Positions 22,541 through 34,124 of a stretch of DNA of 64,000 nt are shown here, piece after piece; the stretch's first letter is position 1; each line of letters starts with the position of its first letter. Position numbers and translations under genes: made by a program. The stretch lies in assembly GCA_951394405.1 (NCBI GenBank), contig OX596335.1:372001-436000 (forward strand), given 5' to 3'. The notes under the pieces are model-generated. The model worked only from the letters and a program-made list of their open reading frames with translations. It had not been told where the DNA came from and did not search any database. The stretch comes from Coprinellus micaceus (taxonomy: Eukaryota > Basidiomycota > Agaricomycetes > Agaricales > Psathyrellaceae).

Positions 22541-24562
22541 GATGTTGTGCTTGCGTTACTGAAAGTATGAGCTTGTTGATGATGATGAATTGGTGACAAT
22601 GCAACGGAAATATGCTGGATACTGAAGAGAAAATATGTCGGCAGTCGTGTCGATTGATGACAGACGGCGATGTTGTGTGGTATAAAGTTGTCGTCAAGAC
22701 CTTGATGAGCGAAACTTGAGAATGTCGTGGACGTAGTGAAACGTTGACAAGTAGAGCGGAACGCGTCAATTGCTCAGGGTTTTGTTAGTAAACGAACGAA
22801 CACTACAAGGGAGTGTAACGTCGTGAGCGAGGGTACGCCTGGATTCCAAGTTGGGCGCTCACCTTGAACGGCAGATTAGCGTACCTGCTAAAGCCCTCTA
22901 CAGGCTCTTGGATATCGCCTCGGCACCGTCTTCAGCAACAGGGGATGCGACGTCTTCCTTCTCAGGGCTGGATAGCCCGGAACGACACCAGAGAAAGAAA
23001 CAAAGGCTCAGCCGCACCGCGTCCACCAATGAACCGGTTAACTTGAAAGGGCAATACGAGAGAGAGAAGAAGTCCAAGAGAAGGAAGAAGTGTCCAGCGG
23101 GGACGAGTTCAACTGCCAGGTCACGGGACGGCGTCTGCCTCGTGCTGATGGGCGTGGGTTTCAACACGGTGGCAACCACGTCCAAACAACACGGACGCGT
23201 CGCGCTGCCTCGAGGCAACTTGGTTCCTGATGCAATTGATCCTTTCGCATTCAATTGACGTACTGACGGGCGGAACGGAGAACAGGGATGGAGGTGAGGC
23301 ATATTGAGCCCAAAGGGGGAGGACGAAGGCTTGGAAAGGACAGTGCAGACTATGAAAGGGATTCATCGGGAGGGATGGGTCTCTCCCCCAGCCTTCAAAA
23401 TCATCAGGATCAACCCGGTAACAAGAAGAATGAATGACAAAGTTAAGTGCCTCACATACCCGCAACGGCCTCCCTCGATTTGAGGGCGGGTTCCACATCC
23501 TAGCACAATTCGGAATGCGAACAGTAAGAAGCACGATGTTCAATCCGGAGTACTCAATTCCGACTGAGAGGTGCACCGGAGAGCCATATATGCGCGCCGA
23601 TTTGTCGCCAAAGGTCCAAAGGACCGCCCTAAAGGCGACTTCCTGAACGTCCACGGTTCAGGATCATCAGAACAACAATGAAAATTAGCGGAATGACCCG
23701 TTTTGCAGAAGGTAGATCGTTTTGCATACCTCAATCGGTCTTGGTGGACTACAGTCCCCGAGAAAGGCCCTCAAAGTTGGGGGTCGCCCCCACCAATTCC
23801 GCATGCAGTGAATGAAATATGGGAGAAAATGCTGTTCTGCGCGCCCGCCTTTCACTTTGTTGAGTCAACGCATCGAAAATGAATCAATGGAGGCGATCTT
23901 GAATACGGTTGAGGCCAAGCAGATGGTGGTTTAGATGAGAGAAAGAGTTATGGATGCGACGAGGAGGTCCTTTCACATTTGGTGCATCGGCAAAGACCGA
24001 GCAGTGTATCCCACGCCCCGGCAGGTGATTCGGCCGGAGGCCGCCCAGCACACCTTGTCCCCTCTCCATACATACCCAGGCTTGAAGGTGTCTATTCATG
24101 CGGTAAATGGACATTCCACGAACTTGAACGGAATAATATTCACCCTTTAACCCACCCCATCCCATATTTCAGGCTTTAGCGTGATGTTCAAGGCCTTCTC
24201 GCGAGAGTCGACTCCACTCCCGAGTCCCTTGGAGGCCAACGGGTCACCCATTAGTGCTCACAGTGTTTGAAACGAACCCATTTTAACTGACTCTCAGGTA
24301 TAGGAATGGCGCGTTCATATCTCAGTGGCGCAGGTAAGCGCCCAGCATTCATCCCGGGTCCCGATCGCTCCATTAATGCCCATGCAGGAGCGAGGAATGG
24401 ACTCTCATAGAAGAAAGTCTAATCATCCATTAACGTGGGATCACAGAAGCACCGTATTCCTCATGTCTCATCTCACAAAGGCTTCGCCTTTAAGCGGCGT
24501 TCAAACAGAACCTTGCTCGTCGGTTCACCTTGTTCCCCATTCTTCTCTTCGCCCCTCGTTCA
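22541..24562. other. Intergenic region, no convincing gene
   Basis: Upstream of the 2368-residue gene. An open frame at 22851-23258 (plus) has a basic lysine-rich stretch but no ATG before that stretch, so it would need an unseen upstream exon. Frames around 23934-24180 are short. ATG 24306 is followed by a plausible GTAAGC donor and might be a first exon of the membrane-protein gene to the right, but I could not connect it. Confidence 0.4.
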
Positions 24563-26124
24563 ATGCCGCCATTCTCATTTGTCTCCGGGAGGTTGCTGCC
24601 CACCCCAGCTATCTCTCGTCTGTTTCCAGGAATGGCGACGGGAGGAAATAACCTTGTCTCTTTTCCTCGTCGACTCGTCATCTTGGCGTTCTGTTTCGAC
24701 ACTTCGTCTCGAATCTATGCCTTGTTCGAAGACGCCCACCGACCTTTCCAAGGCTCCTACGCACCACATCTCTATGCCGTAGCCCTCTCATTTGCTTTGG
24801 AGGCCCTTCTTGAAGTATGGTGGATCAGGAATCTCGGTCGCCTAGCGTCTACCCAGCAAGCAACGGATGAGGAGGAAGGGGCCTTTGTTAACCATGAAAA
24901 GGCGATGCCGACCGAGCCCATGAAGGAAAGGGTCAATCAGCCACTGTCTGAAGAGGCCATAACCACGGAATTTCTCCCTCTATACATTGTCGGAAGCTTA
25001 TGCCAAGGTGCGTCCCCTTATCCATTATCCTTACTTCGTCGCCAGTGTCTCACCATGCCGTCAACAGGCAGCTGGGCTATGTCCTGGATCTCTCGCAACA
25101 ACTCGGCGTGCCGACTGTTCCTGACAATCAGCGCTGTCACCCAACTCTACGCGATTTTCGCCCTCCTCAACGGGTCGAAGAATCGAGGCCTATCGAAACG
25201 AAACCGCGCCATCCACCTCATCACGAAATCTCGTGCGGCGTTGACTATGATGCTGCTTTGGAAGACGTGGGGTACAGCAGACGTAAGTATACCTCGTATC
25301 TCGACTTTCTGATACTGACCGGTTTGTGTATTTCTTTCTTGCCATAACTAGACGATCCGCCCACCCACCCCAACGCAGCAAGTCAACAACCTCTCGTTCC
25401 TGCTTATCTTCGTACGTACCGCCGCTCAACCCTCCTCGCGTGCCCAGGCACTCACATCCTCTCCGAAAAGGCCATGTCCTCCGGCCCAGACCCAACGATG
25501 GGCCTCTGCCTCGCCTATGTCCTCTTCAGCCTCGCGCTGGGCCCTCATGCCCCCACATACTACTCTGCGCCCATCCCAGTGGAATCTGCTCTTCCCGAAG
25601 CATCGTCCGGAGCCGCAGCCCTCCTACACCAAGTGAAGGCACGTATCCCGATTGGGGTCAAGGACGGAGGTTGGCACGATACCTTTGCGTGGTCTGCCTT
25701 CATCGTCTTCTTCGTCGTCATAGTTGACTGGCTGCTCGCTCGACATGCTCGCTCTCGAAGAGCTGCCGTCCGACTCGCAAGTCAAAGTCAAGCATTGAAC
25801 TCGTTCGCCTTTCCCTCCCCGAACGGTAGCCAGGTTCAGCCAACTCGTCCGCCAGTATATCCGGAGAGCGAGGATGAAGAGGAGGAGGAATGGACGAACG
25901 ACGAAGAACAGTACGAGGACGACCGTGATGAGTATGAGATGGGCGGCCGGGAGAGGGAAGCACGACAAGGCGGGTCGAGCCCGCCGAAGGAAGACGTCCT
26001 GTTGCTCGACTACCATGAACCCTTCGACTCGGCAGAGCAGCCGAAACTACCAGGTCGCCCAAACTTTGTGTTGGTCGTCGACCCACCCACCCCTAACCGG
26101 GGGGTAACACCTGCACCTAACTAG
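24563..26124 (+). CDS. Multi-pass membrane protein of unknown function
   Basis: Proposed exons 24563-25007, 25068-25282, 25352-25411 and 25471-26124 (introns 60, 69 and 59 nt); phases close to 457 residues. The 5' end is uncertain: ATG 24632 or an extra upstream exon are alternatives. Hydrophobic segments are seen at RRLVILAFCF, YAVALSFALEALLEVWW, LFLTISAVTQLYAIFALL, MGLCLAYVLFSLALG and FAWSAFIVFFVVIVDWLL, so about five membrane spans. The C-terminal 120 residues are soluble and include a strongly acidic stretch (SEDEEEEEWTNDEEQ). No transporter or enzyme signature is recognised. Confidence 0.6.
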
Positions 26125-26308
26125 GAGGATTCCTCTGAATCAGCGAGATCTAGGACTCTCGTTCCCATGGGCCATACATGTGAACCGTCGTCATCTGTAA
26201 TCCATTAGATCGTTCATTATTGGAACCTGTAAGCGCTAATAAAAATAGTGGGGTATATGCGAAATGGAACAGGGAAGGACCGGCACACTCCTTCAAAATT
26301 TCAAAGCT

Positions 26309-27168
26309 TCACCCGTCATTCACTACCCTCTCTGGAATATTTCATCTTCGCCGAATGTATGTACACTAACTGACCAAAAATATTGTCCCACCACGTTCTA
26401 CCACATTCCTCAAGAATGGATGATATTGAGGAACATCCTTTAGAGTATGATATCCTCGCATTCAGGAAAGATGGCAGTTGAGCCCAAAATCGAACGCATC
26501 TGATGATTCCTCCTTCCTCCACAGCGAATTGCACGGTTTTTGAAAAAGTTGGGTTCAGCAAGGAGAGGTCCTGAAAATGTAAAAACGGCATATCCATACA
26601 GAGCTTGGAATTGTGAGCAATATGGGCCAAGAACCAGAGGAATCGGACAATTCGTCGTTGCGCGAGAGAGCAAACAAATCGGCAACTTTGACGGCTTTCA
26701 CCTGATTTGGGTGGGGAGATAGGCGCCGGACCCCACATTGCGGGCGCTGTAGCTCAGGAAGAACGGCTTCCCTCGCTGAGACCATTGGCGATATAAGCTT
26801 GAATTTACAACTAGTTTATCGTGCCATATATTTCTCGACGCCATACGCATTTCTTCTGGAACCCAAATTTCGCCCAAACTGCTATTCCCCCCTCCAAGGG
26901 GGAGGGAAGGCCAGATCGCTTAGATTTACAGACCAAGATCTATCATATGGTCTCACACATTTGTCATATAAGAGGTTTTGTCCGAATCCCTCTTGTCCAT
27001 GCGGAACGGGGCGGGACATTTATTTTGGTCAGTTAGTGTATGTATTATCTGTATATCGCATTAAGTGTAATAGATTCGTTGGGTTTGCATATATTTTGGT
27101 GGACCACTTCACCATCTGCTACTACATACGCCCCCTCCTCCACTCCATAAAATTTACACCCTAAAAGA
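26309..27168. repeat. 3' flank of RBR1 duplicated behind RBR2
   Basis: Positions 26309-26363 plus 27039-27168 together align, at roughly 85-90% by eye, with 62048-62220 behind the second RBR gene, for example CATTCACTACCCTCTCTGG and GTGTAATAGATTCGTTGGGT. The 675 bp between the two parts are absent from the second copy. The duplication thus extends past the stop codons into non-coding DNA. Confidence 0.85.
26364..27038. mobile_element. 675-bp non-autonomous DNA transposon (CACTA-type ends)
   Basis: Both ends carry the same terminal inverted repeat. The left starts CACTAACTGACCAAAAATAT and the right, read inward on the opposite strand, starts CACTAACTGACCAAAATAAA; about 31 bp match with few differences up to a TGTCCC block. 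The element is flanked by TATGTA at 26358-26363 and 27039-27044. The homologous flank of RBR2 has this hexamer once and lacks the element, so it is a filled site. Because a TA lies at the border, duplications of 2, 4 or 6 bp (TG, ATGT, TATGTA) are all consistent. No transposase frame is inside, so it is a MITE-like passenger. It sits 131 bp past the RBR1 stop codon, probably in or near the 3' UTR. CACTA ends suggest an EnSpm-like origin, but the superfamily is not settled. Confidence 0.85.
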
Positions 27169-30100
27169 CTACATAATTACGCACCAACTATCGTCCTTCT
27201 GAGCCTCCCTCCTTGCAGCCTCCTCTGCCATCTGGCGTTGCCTTTCCCTATGAGCCGCTGCTAGGCGCTCCCTCTCCCGTTCAGCCTCCTCCAGTCGAGT
27301 CCTCCAGCCTTCATCAGCTTCCCGCTGCCGCCTCCTTCTGTCCTCTTCGACGAAATCAAACCACCCATCGTTCCCCCCTTGGTTGGCTGGTTGACCGCCC
27401 GCCTCCCCTGCCACTGGCAGCCCCATTCCACCATGCACGGTGGTTATGTGGGTATAAATGGTCGCTCGGTCGAACGCCCTACGGCAAACCCAGCACCAGT
27501 GCGTCCCGCACCGGCACAATATGTGGTTATGTTCTCCATCCTTCTCAGTCAAGGTGGTGCAGCCTGGACATCGCTTGACGTTGAAGTTGGTCGTCCGCGG
27601 GAACGCAGCCCCTCTCTCGCGCCTTCTCCTCTCTTCCTCCGCTCTCTGCGCGTGTGCAAGCCGAACCTGCTCGGCCACCCTCGCCTGTCGCTGCGCCTCC
27701 GCTTCTCTCTCCCGGCGCTGCTGCTCCTCATGATGAGCGGGTTCGCCGTGTATGCCACCGTGTGCGGTTTGCATATGGTCGTAGATAGTGTGTGCTTCAA
27801 ACGGCAGCCCACAAATCCAGCACCAGTGCGCACCACATCGGCATGTCATATGGTTGCATCCCTCCGTCTTCTCCGTCATCACGCTGCATGTCGGACACCT
27901 CTTGATATTGTTGCTCTGGGCCCATTCGTTGTTCAGACGATCTTGCTCAGCAGGGTCACTTTGGACCCTCCTCTGCTCACACGTCATCCCTTCGTGTGCC
28001 TCCTCGTTACACGAAGAGCAGATGCGGGAGAAGCATGCCGGACATTGGTAGACCTGCTTACCGGTGTCGCACTGGTAGATTTGGGTGCAGTCCGGAGTGG
28101 TGCAATACTTGAACTTCTGCGAGTTCGTTTGGATGTATGAAGCAAAGGCGGCTTCGACGAGGACAGTGAACCGTTGCTGTGTGAGATAGCGATGGATGAT
28201 GGGCACTGAGATCCGCGTGTTGCAGGTTGCATTATTGCCCATGCACACAAGAGGAAAGGTGTCAGAGGTGGCCGCGGAGGAGATGTAGTGACGGAGACAT
28301 GGTTCGCAGCAGGAGTGACCGCAGCTGAGGACCTCAGGATGGGTCGGGGTATCGTAGCAAATTGGGCAAGGGGAACCCTCTTCGTCGCCGGTTTGGACAG
28401 GGACGGGAAGACCACCTCTCGCCGCAGTGACCGCCTCTTCGACGAGCCTCTGTGCGTGCTTGATTGCATCGTCTCCTCCTCGAAGCTTTAGACTGCATTG
28501 CCGAGATCCAACGTCAAGCGTGACATTATCTTCCCCCAGCGATTCCTGGAGGATCGGCAACCCGGTGGCGACGAAGAAGCGAACGGATCGCCTCTCGATC
28601 GGGATGGTGTATTCCATAAGCTCCAGGCGCTCGGTCTCCTGCCGGATTATATCTTTCGCTTTGGGCAAATCGTTACTCGCCCCAAATAAGCGCAAGGCTT
28701 GGAATCTCCTGTCGACTTTGACGAGCACATTCGTCTCTTCCTTCACCCGGTCGCACAAAGCCCCCCCAGAGTACGCATAGGTACTGTGCCAATGTTCCGC
28801 TCCTAGTCGTTCTCCAGCGGCCAAGCTCTCTACCCGCACCTTCAACTCCCCCACCTCTTTCTCTTCTGGCCCTTCTACATTCACTTGAAAGACCCTGGAC
28901 CGTCCTTTCCTCTTCTCCCTGATTCGGACGAAGGCCTTCCCCCTTCGTTCGGTCTTTGTCATGGAATCCCACTGGGACTTCTGCGCGCGGTATTGGGCAT
29001 TTGAGATGCTGATGCAATACTGATGTTGCTCGGAGACTTGTATATCTGGCCACCAGCCTTGCACCCCGTGGTTCAGTCGGCCCGTCGCTCTCTTCAAAGC
29101 GTCTTGAGAAGGAAACTGTGCTGTCCCTTTCATGAGGCCAGTGCCAGCTTGGGGCTCGGTTAGTGAAAAAGAATCCGCGACGGGGCCGTCTAGGCTGAGG
29201 TAAAGCTTCAGTTGTTCCACGAACATTGCCTGATCATAGTTGCTGGACTGGATAGTCATGACATTGGTAGTCCCTGCCATCCCGAAGACATCAAAGGGAT
29301 TCGTTCCAGGAGGAAAATTTCCTAGCTTTACGGACGCCTCGACCCAAGACCTTGCCGCTGGGCCGTTGGGCATTGGGTTCAACGTAGCGGTGATAGAGCG
29401 ACTGCCGAATTGACGCCGGTTCAGTTGGCCAACTTTGCGCCTCGCCTCTTCGACTGTCTCATAGGTTGCAACCATCACGACAGAGGGCGCGCTCCAGAAG
29501 AATGTCAACGTATTGGCATCCGTTCCAGAGGCCGAAGACTTCATGGACCCCCGCGCGGTGTTGTCCTCTACTTCAAAGGCGAGGAGATTGTCGCGGAACT
29601 CCAGGCCTTCCAACCCGATGGCCACCGTCTCTGCTTCCTTCCGTCGTGTGAGGAATTTGGCGACATTCCCACCCCCCTCCTCTCTACGCTCCAGTAGCTT
29701 GAACATCGCCTCGTCTAGTCCCTGTTCCTTGAAGATGTTGATGACCTCCTCGTCGGTGGCATCACCCGGGAGGTTGCTAATGACGACTTTGCACAGGTCG
29801 AACCCTGGGACAACCCGCCGGACGCCCAGGCCAGGCCCAAAGGTGACGAGGTTGGAACCTTGGATGACGAACTGCAGTGTAACTTTGGCTTCGTGCCGGC
29901 GCTTCACCTCTTGTTCCTGGAGTACTTTCTCTCGCTCTCGTGCCAACCTTTCCCTCTCCAGACGCTCCCTCTCTACCCGTTCCATCTCCAGACGTTCCCC
30001 TCCCAACCGTTCTCTCTCCGTGCGCTCATGCTTAGTTCCTTCCCCCACTTTCTTGCGAAGCTCTTCAACTTGCCGTTGCCTTTTGTCTTGGGCGAGCCCT

Positions 30101-30891
30101 GCGAGCTGCTGAAGATCCGCTGCGGCCTGTGGACTAATACCGCCTTGGCCGTTCACTATTCCCTGGCCGTTCGGGTTTGCCTGAAGAGTCGGACGTCAGT
30201 CCTGTGAATACTACTAGATAGAAAGGTCCGAACGTACATTGATATCATGGACGTATGCGCATAGATCCCCTTTCCTGCATTTTCCGGTCCCTCGAAAGGC
30301 GAAGCATGGCTTCGTCTTCTTCGTCTTCCCTCCCATTGGCAGAGATGCCGGGCACGCTCCTTGGATCGAAAGCTCTGGGATAGTGGTAGCAGAACCAGGC
30401 TGGAACGACGATCTTATCGCTTGTCGACTAGGTGGCCCCAACACGGGCAGCGGCCTGGCATTCTCGTTCTCGAGGCTATGGGGTTCAACAGTTCTACGGC
30501 GTTGTTCAGCCTTCATGGTATCTAACGCTGTCCGAAAGTCGTACCTCTCCACTGTATCGAGGGATCCGCCGAGGATGGGGACATATTGCCCTTCGATAGC
30601 TGCCAGCCCCTGTCCCGTAACATCGCCCTCAATCGCCGGTTCAGCTTCGATAACGGGCGCTTGCAGATCAGTGACACCGTAAGATGTTTGCAGAGGTATT
30701 AAGGTGGTATTGACATCCACTGTCGCTGCTGCTGCGGAAGGTACAGCGGGTTCATCTCCCTGTGTAGCGCTGTGCAAGAACTTGGACTTCTCTCCATATC
30801 GACAGTTGCCTTCGTTGCACACTCTCGCAACAGACGACGGAGGAGGCTGAACCCCTCCACCGCGTGCTCGAGGTCTACGTTTAGGTGGCAT
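27169..30891 (-). CDS. RBR-type E3 ubiquitin ligase with CCCH fingers and CaaX end (RBR1)
   Basis: Two exons, 30891-30238 and 30180-27169, over a 57-nt intron; 1221 residues. Order of parts: a degenerate CCCH finger (residues 24-41), an intact CCCH finger PCFAFRGTGKCRKGDLC (about 194-215), a charged Arg/Glu coiled coil, an RRM-like segment (KVVISNLPGDATDEEVINIF), a KH-like segment before RING1, then RING1 (CPICYD, about 823), IBR (about 911), RING2 (CPTCSVMTEKTEGCNHMTC, about 985) and a second RING2-like copy (about 1091). In RBR ligases ubiquitin is loaded on the RING2 Cys of GCNHM; its codon is 27856-27858. The second copy has His there (27529-27531). The protein ends WCVIM, a CaaX prenylation box. 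Likely an RNA-linked, membrane-anchored E3; the target is unknown. A paralogue lies at the window end. Confidence 0.93.
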
Positions 30892-31390
30892 GGCTGTGGA
30901 AGGGGAAGAATGGAGCCATCACGAAGCAGGTGAGGGTATTCATACTGGTGGGCGTGCTGCGGTAAACCTCGAGGCTTCAGGCAGGCGTAGTACGGCAATT
31001 GCCGAAGGTCACCTGGATGACTTCCAAATAAGCGCCCAAGCTCAGATGGTCCCTATCTAACCACGCAACCACCCTGACAGTTACAAAGGAGGGAGTTATA
31101 GCGGTTGAAGGGTAATTAATGAATTAAACTTATCGGAAAACATGAAATGTACGATATGAGTGCAGGGACGGGGGCAACCCAAAAAATCAGCAGTCTACAC
31201 TGAAGTTCCGGACCGATTGTGCGTACTGAAGGACTTCGATTCACTTGTGCCCTCTTCGACATGAGAAGGACCTCCAGTGGCCGAGTTATGACACGGCATC
31301 GTCAACGTCTTAAAAATCTCACAAAGAAAGAGAATCGTGAGGAGGGGTATTTCGATCATAAGGGTCATACTTCCAGTTCAAGTGGCACCA
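30892..31390. other. RBR1 upstream region
   Basis: Half a kilobase between the RBR1 start codon and the 3' end of the next minus-strand gene. It should contain the RBR1 promoter and the other gene's 3' UTR. No TATA box or other clear motif was found. Confidence 0.5.
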
Positions 31391-34124
31391 TCACAACATC
31401 CTCAAAGCCTTGATAACGTCGCCCATACCCGTATTCCACTCTCCTGTCCACACCTCAGGCTCCTTCCTCTGCTTCTTCCCTCTCTTCTTTCCATGCCCGA
31501 CCTGGACTTCCACCTCCACCGACAGGGGCGCGGTGGGAGTCTCCTCTCGCTCAGCGCTGGCCGGTGCGCCCAATCCGACACTCCCCGCGCCCCAATTGAC
31601 GCTTCTCCTCCTCCTCGATTGTCCACCAACGAGAACGACAACGTCCTCTTCAAAGCTATCAGCTGAGATCGACAACCGACGCGCTTGACCTAGATGCCGC
31701 TTGGCACCCACGGCCGGGCTCGAGCTCGTAGCTGAGTTCGCCGTCGAGTTCGAGGCGGTACTTGACATCGAGCCTGCTGTACCCGGTCGCGTAGAAGAGC
31801 TCGGTACTCGAAGACGCGTGAAATTGCCGAACGGTGTCTCTGGCCGACTCTTGCTTGGCTCTGAGGACGGAGTCGAAGCGTAAGGCAGCGAGGAAGCTGA
31901 ACTGATGGACGAGGCAAACGACGTCGTGGAGGGCGCAGGCGAGGGAAGAGGAGGGAGATACTTGGATTCGAAGTCGAAGCTGACATTGTCCATTGAAGTG
32001 GCGAATGATGCTGACTCCGGTGGTGTAGTCGAACAGGACGACGTGGTTACCGGATGCCCCGATAAAGCCTCTGCTGATGACAAAGAGCACACTGAGGACG
32101 ATGGGCTCTCCACTTTCACCTTCTCATCAACCAGGCTTCTGAAGAAAGCAGGGCCATGCCCTCGCTCAACGACTGGAGTCTTCAGTTCGCCTTCGCCCTC
32201 TCCTGTCCTCCACCTTCCATCCTGGGATCGGGCACTTTGCGTCGGTGCAGATCCAAGGTGCGAATGCGAGTGGGTGCCGGCACGAGTTTCAGGTGAATCA
32301 AGCGCAGCGTAATTCGACCGTAATGCTCGCACGGCAAGTCCAGTAACGGGATGCACATGGCAGACCGGACTCGAAGCAGTCGAATTCGATTTGTCTGCGG
32401 GCAGAGATAGCGTCGAATCTGTAGTTTCGTCACCATTTCCCCTGGCCGTGGACCCAATACCAGATTCAGCATCGGACAATGCGACGCTAAACTCCGATAC
32501 CGCATCCTGCTCCAATTCCAAGCCGGTTTCAATGTGACACACAGTGCATCGCGCCACCCCCTTCTTCCTATCGATAGGCGTAGGAGGGCTGAACATGATG
32601 GGCGAGGGTGCTTCGTAGTCGTCCTCTAGGCCAGTGTTGTCGGAATAGCAGTTGTGCTTATCGCCGTTATCCCGCACTTCGCCCCAGGTATCAGACATGT
32701 CGTCTGCAAGGCCAAACCGGTGGAGCTCGCAGGAGGTAGACGTCTCGAAGGAGGGTGTCAAGCTATAGGCTGAGGGGGAGCCGAGGGAAGAGAGGGTGTT
32801 CGCGACATGGCGTTGGGTTGAGGTTGGAGTACGCTCCTCCGAAACCGAAATAGAGGACATCGGAGCGGAGGGGGTACGTCTGTGGCCGAGATTCTGTGTA
32901 TCCAGTCGGGGAGGGAGAGCTTCAGAATTTGTGGGACCGCGCCGATCATTGAGAAGCTGCTGGTATATCAAATGAGGAGGGAGCTCCCCCATTTGCTTCG
33001 CAACCTTGTTGAGACTCGCGTCGGCTGACTTTGAGTTCGAGACGTTTCGCCTCGCCGTCAAGGAAGTTCCGTAGGGTTCGAATCCAAAGCTATCCAGAGA
33101 GGTGACGGAAACCGCGGCAAAGTCATGGCCACCGGAAGGAGGGTTTGAAGAGGTAAGAGTAGAGCGCGAAGCGTTGGGCGTCGGCCGTAAGTAGTAGTCG
33201 TACTCCTCCGAATTGATAGAGCTCTCCTTTCCGCTATTCATCGTCATCTTGCTCTTGGCCTTTTTGATCTTTTTCCAAGGCAGCTTGAGGACGGGGCCAG
33301 GTTCATCGTCTTCGTCTCCTTCCTCTTTCGCCAGTTTATGCCTCGACCCTTGCCCACCTCTCCCCACATACCTCACCTTCCCGTTCTTGGACGACGTGGC
33401 GGAGCTCGTGTCGCTCTTCACAGGAGTGACATCCGGTATGGAAGGTTCTAATTTGACAGACCGTGGTTTGGAGCCGCTTCCTCCTCGACCGACCATCCTC
33501 ACAGCGGTCTTAGACTGTGTTGCTGAGGATGCCGTGGATGAGGTTCCAGAGCCTAGCGATGGGCTACCGGAGAAGCGGTCGAGGAAGTGGGCTGCAGACC
33601 ACCAGTCTTTCAGTCAGCATACCACATCCTATCGTCGAGCCGGTAATCCACTCACTCTTCTTTGGGGATGCGATCGACCCTGCCATAGGTGGAGAGACTT
33701 CGACCTCCTGGGTTTGGCGGACCCTCGCTGGTGGATTGAATGCGGGGGAAGGAGCAGGACTCTGAAATGGGGCCTGGAGGCGTGGGCTCACAGGGCCAAG
33801 TGCAGGTCCGAGGGCGCTGAGAAGCGTGACTACCCGTACCGCCCCAGGATTCGAGCTGCCGCTAGAGCTTTTCCCCGAGTTCCGGGAGGCCGCAGTAGCA
33901 GTGGTTGTGGTGGTTGTGGTGGAGGTTTGAGTCGATGTGGAAGGGAACCGAGACAAGTTGACAGAGGAGTTTGGGGTAGCGGTTGGCGTTGGGACATAAC
34001 TCGTGTTGTCTAATGCCGTATTAATGTTGGGTACTTGACTGTGCAGCCGGCGAAGATTGGGTTAGCAACCAGTGAGATGGGCGCGCGGTTTTGATGAACA
34101 GGACTCACCTCCGTTCGGAAGCAT
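31391..34124 (-). CDS. Ser-rich disordered protein, probably basidiomycete-specific (856 aa)
   Basis: Three exons: 34124-34109 (16 nt, encoding MLPNG plus one base), 34009-33656 and 33591-31391, with introns of 99 and 64 nt; phases close to 856 residues. The N-terminal part is Ser/Thr-rich (a TSTTTTTTTATAAS run). Two related blocks, VRMVGRGGSGSK and VRYVGRGGQGSRHK, follow, spaced by a basic stretch; this MVGRGG motif is the most distinctive feature. The middle is low complexity with the Cys/His pattern RCTVCHIET and CHVHPVTGLAVRALRSNY. The C-terminus is basic, then WTGEWNTGMGDVIKALRML, which looks like a conserved short helix. No enzymatic domain. Function unknown; a regulatory scaffold is possible. 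Confidence 0.75.

Noticed and set aside
22851..23258. 135-codon open frame with a lysine-rich stretch
   Set aside because: It begins with TTG and has no ATG before its basic stretch; no upstream exon or homology could be supported.
27379..28140. Long plus-strand open frames opposite the RBR1 RING domains
   Set aside because: They mirror the Cys-rich coding strand; similar shadows appear opposite RBR2 at 62637-63237.
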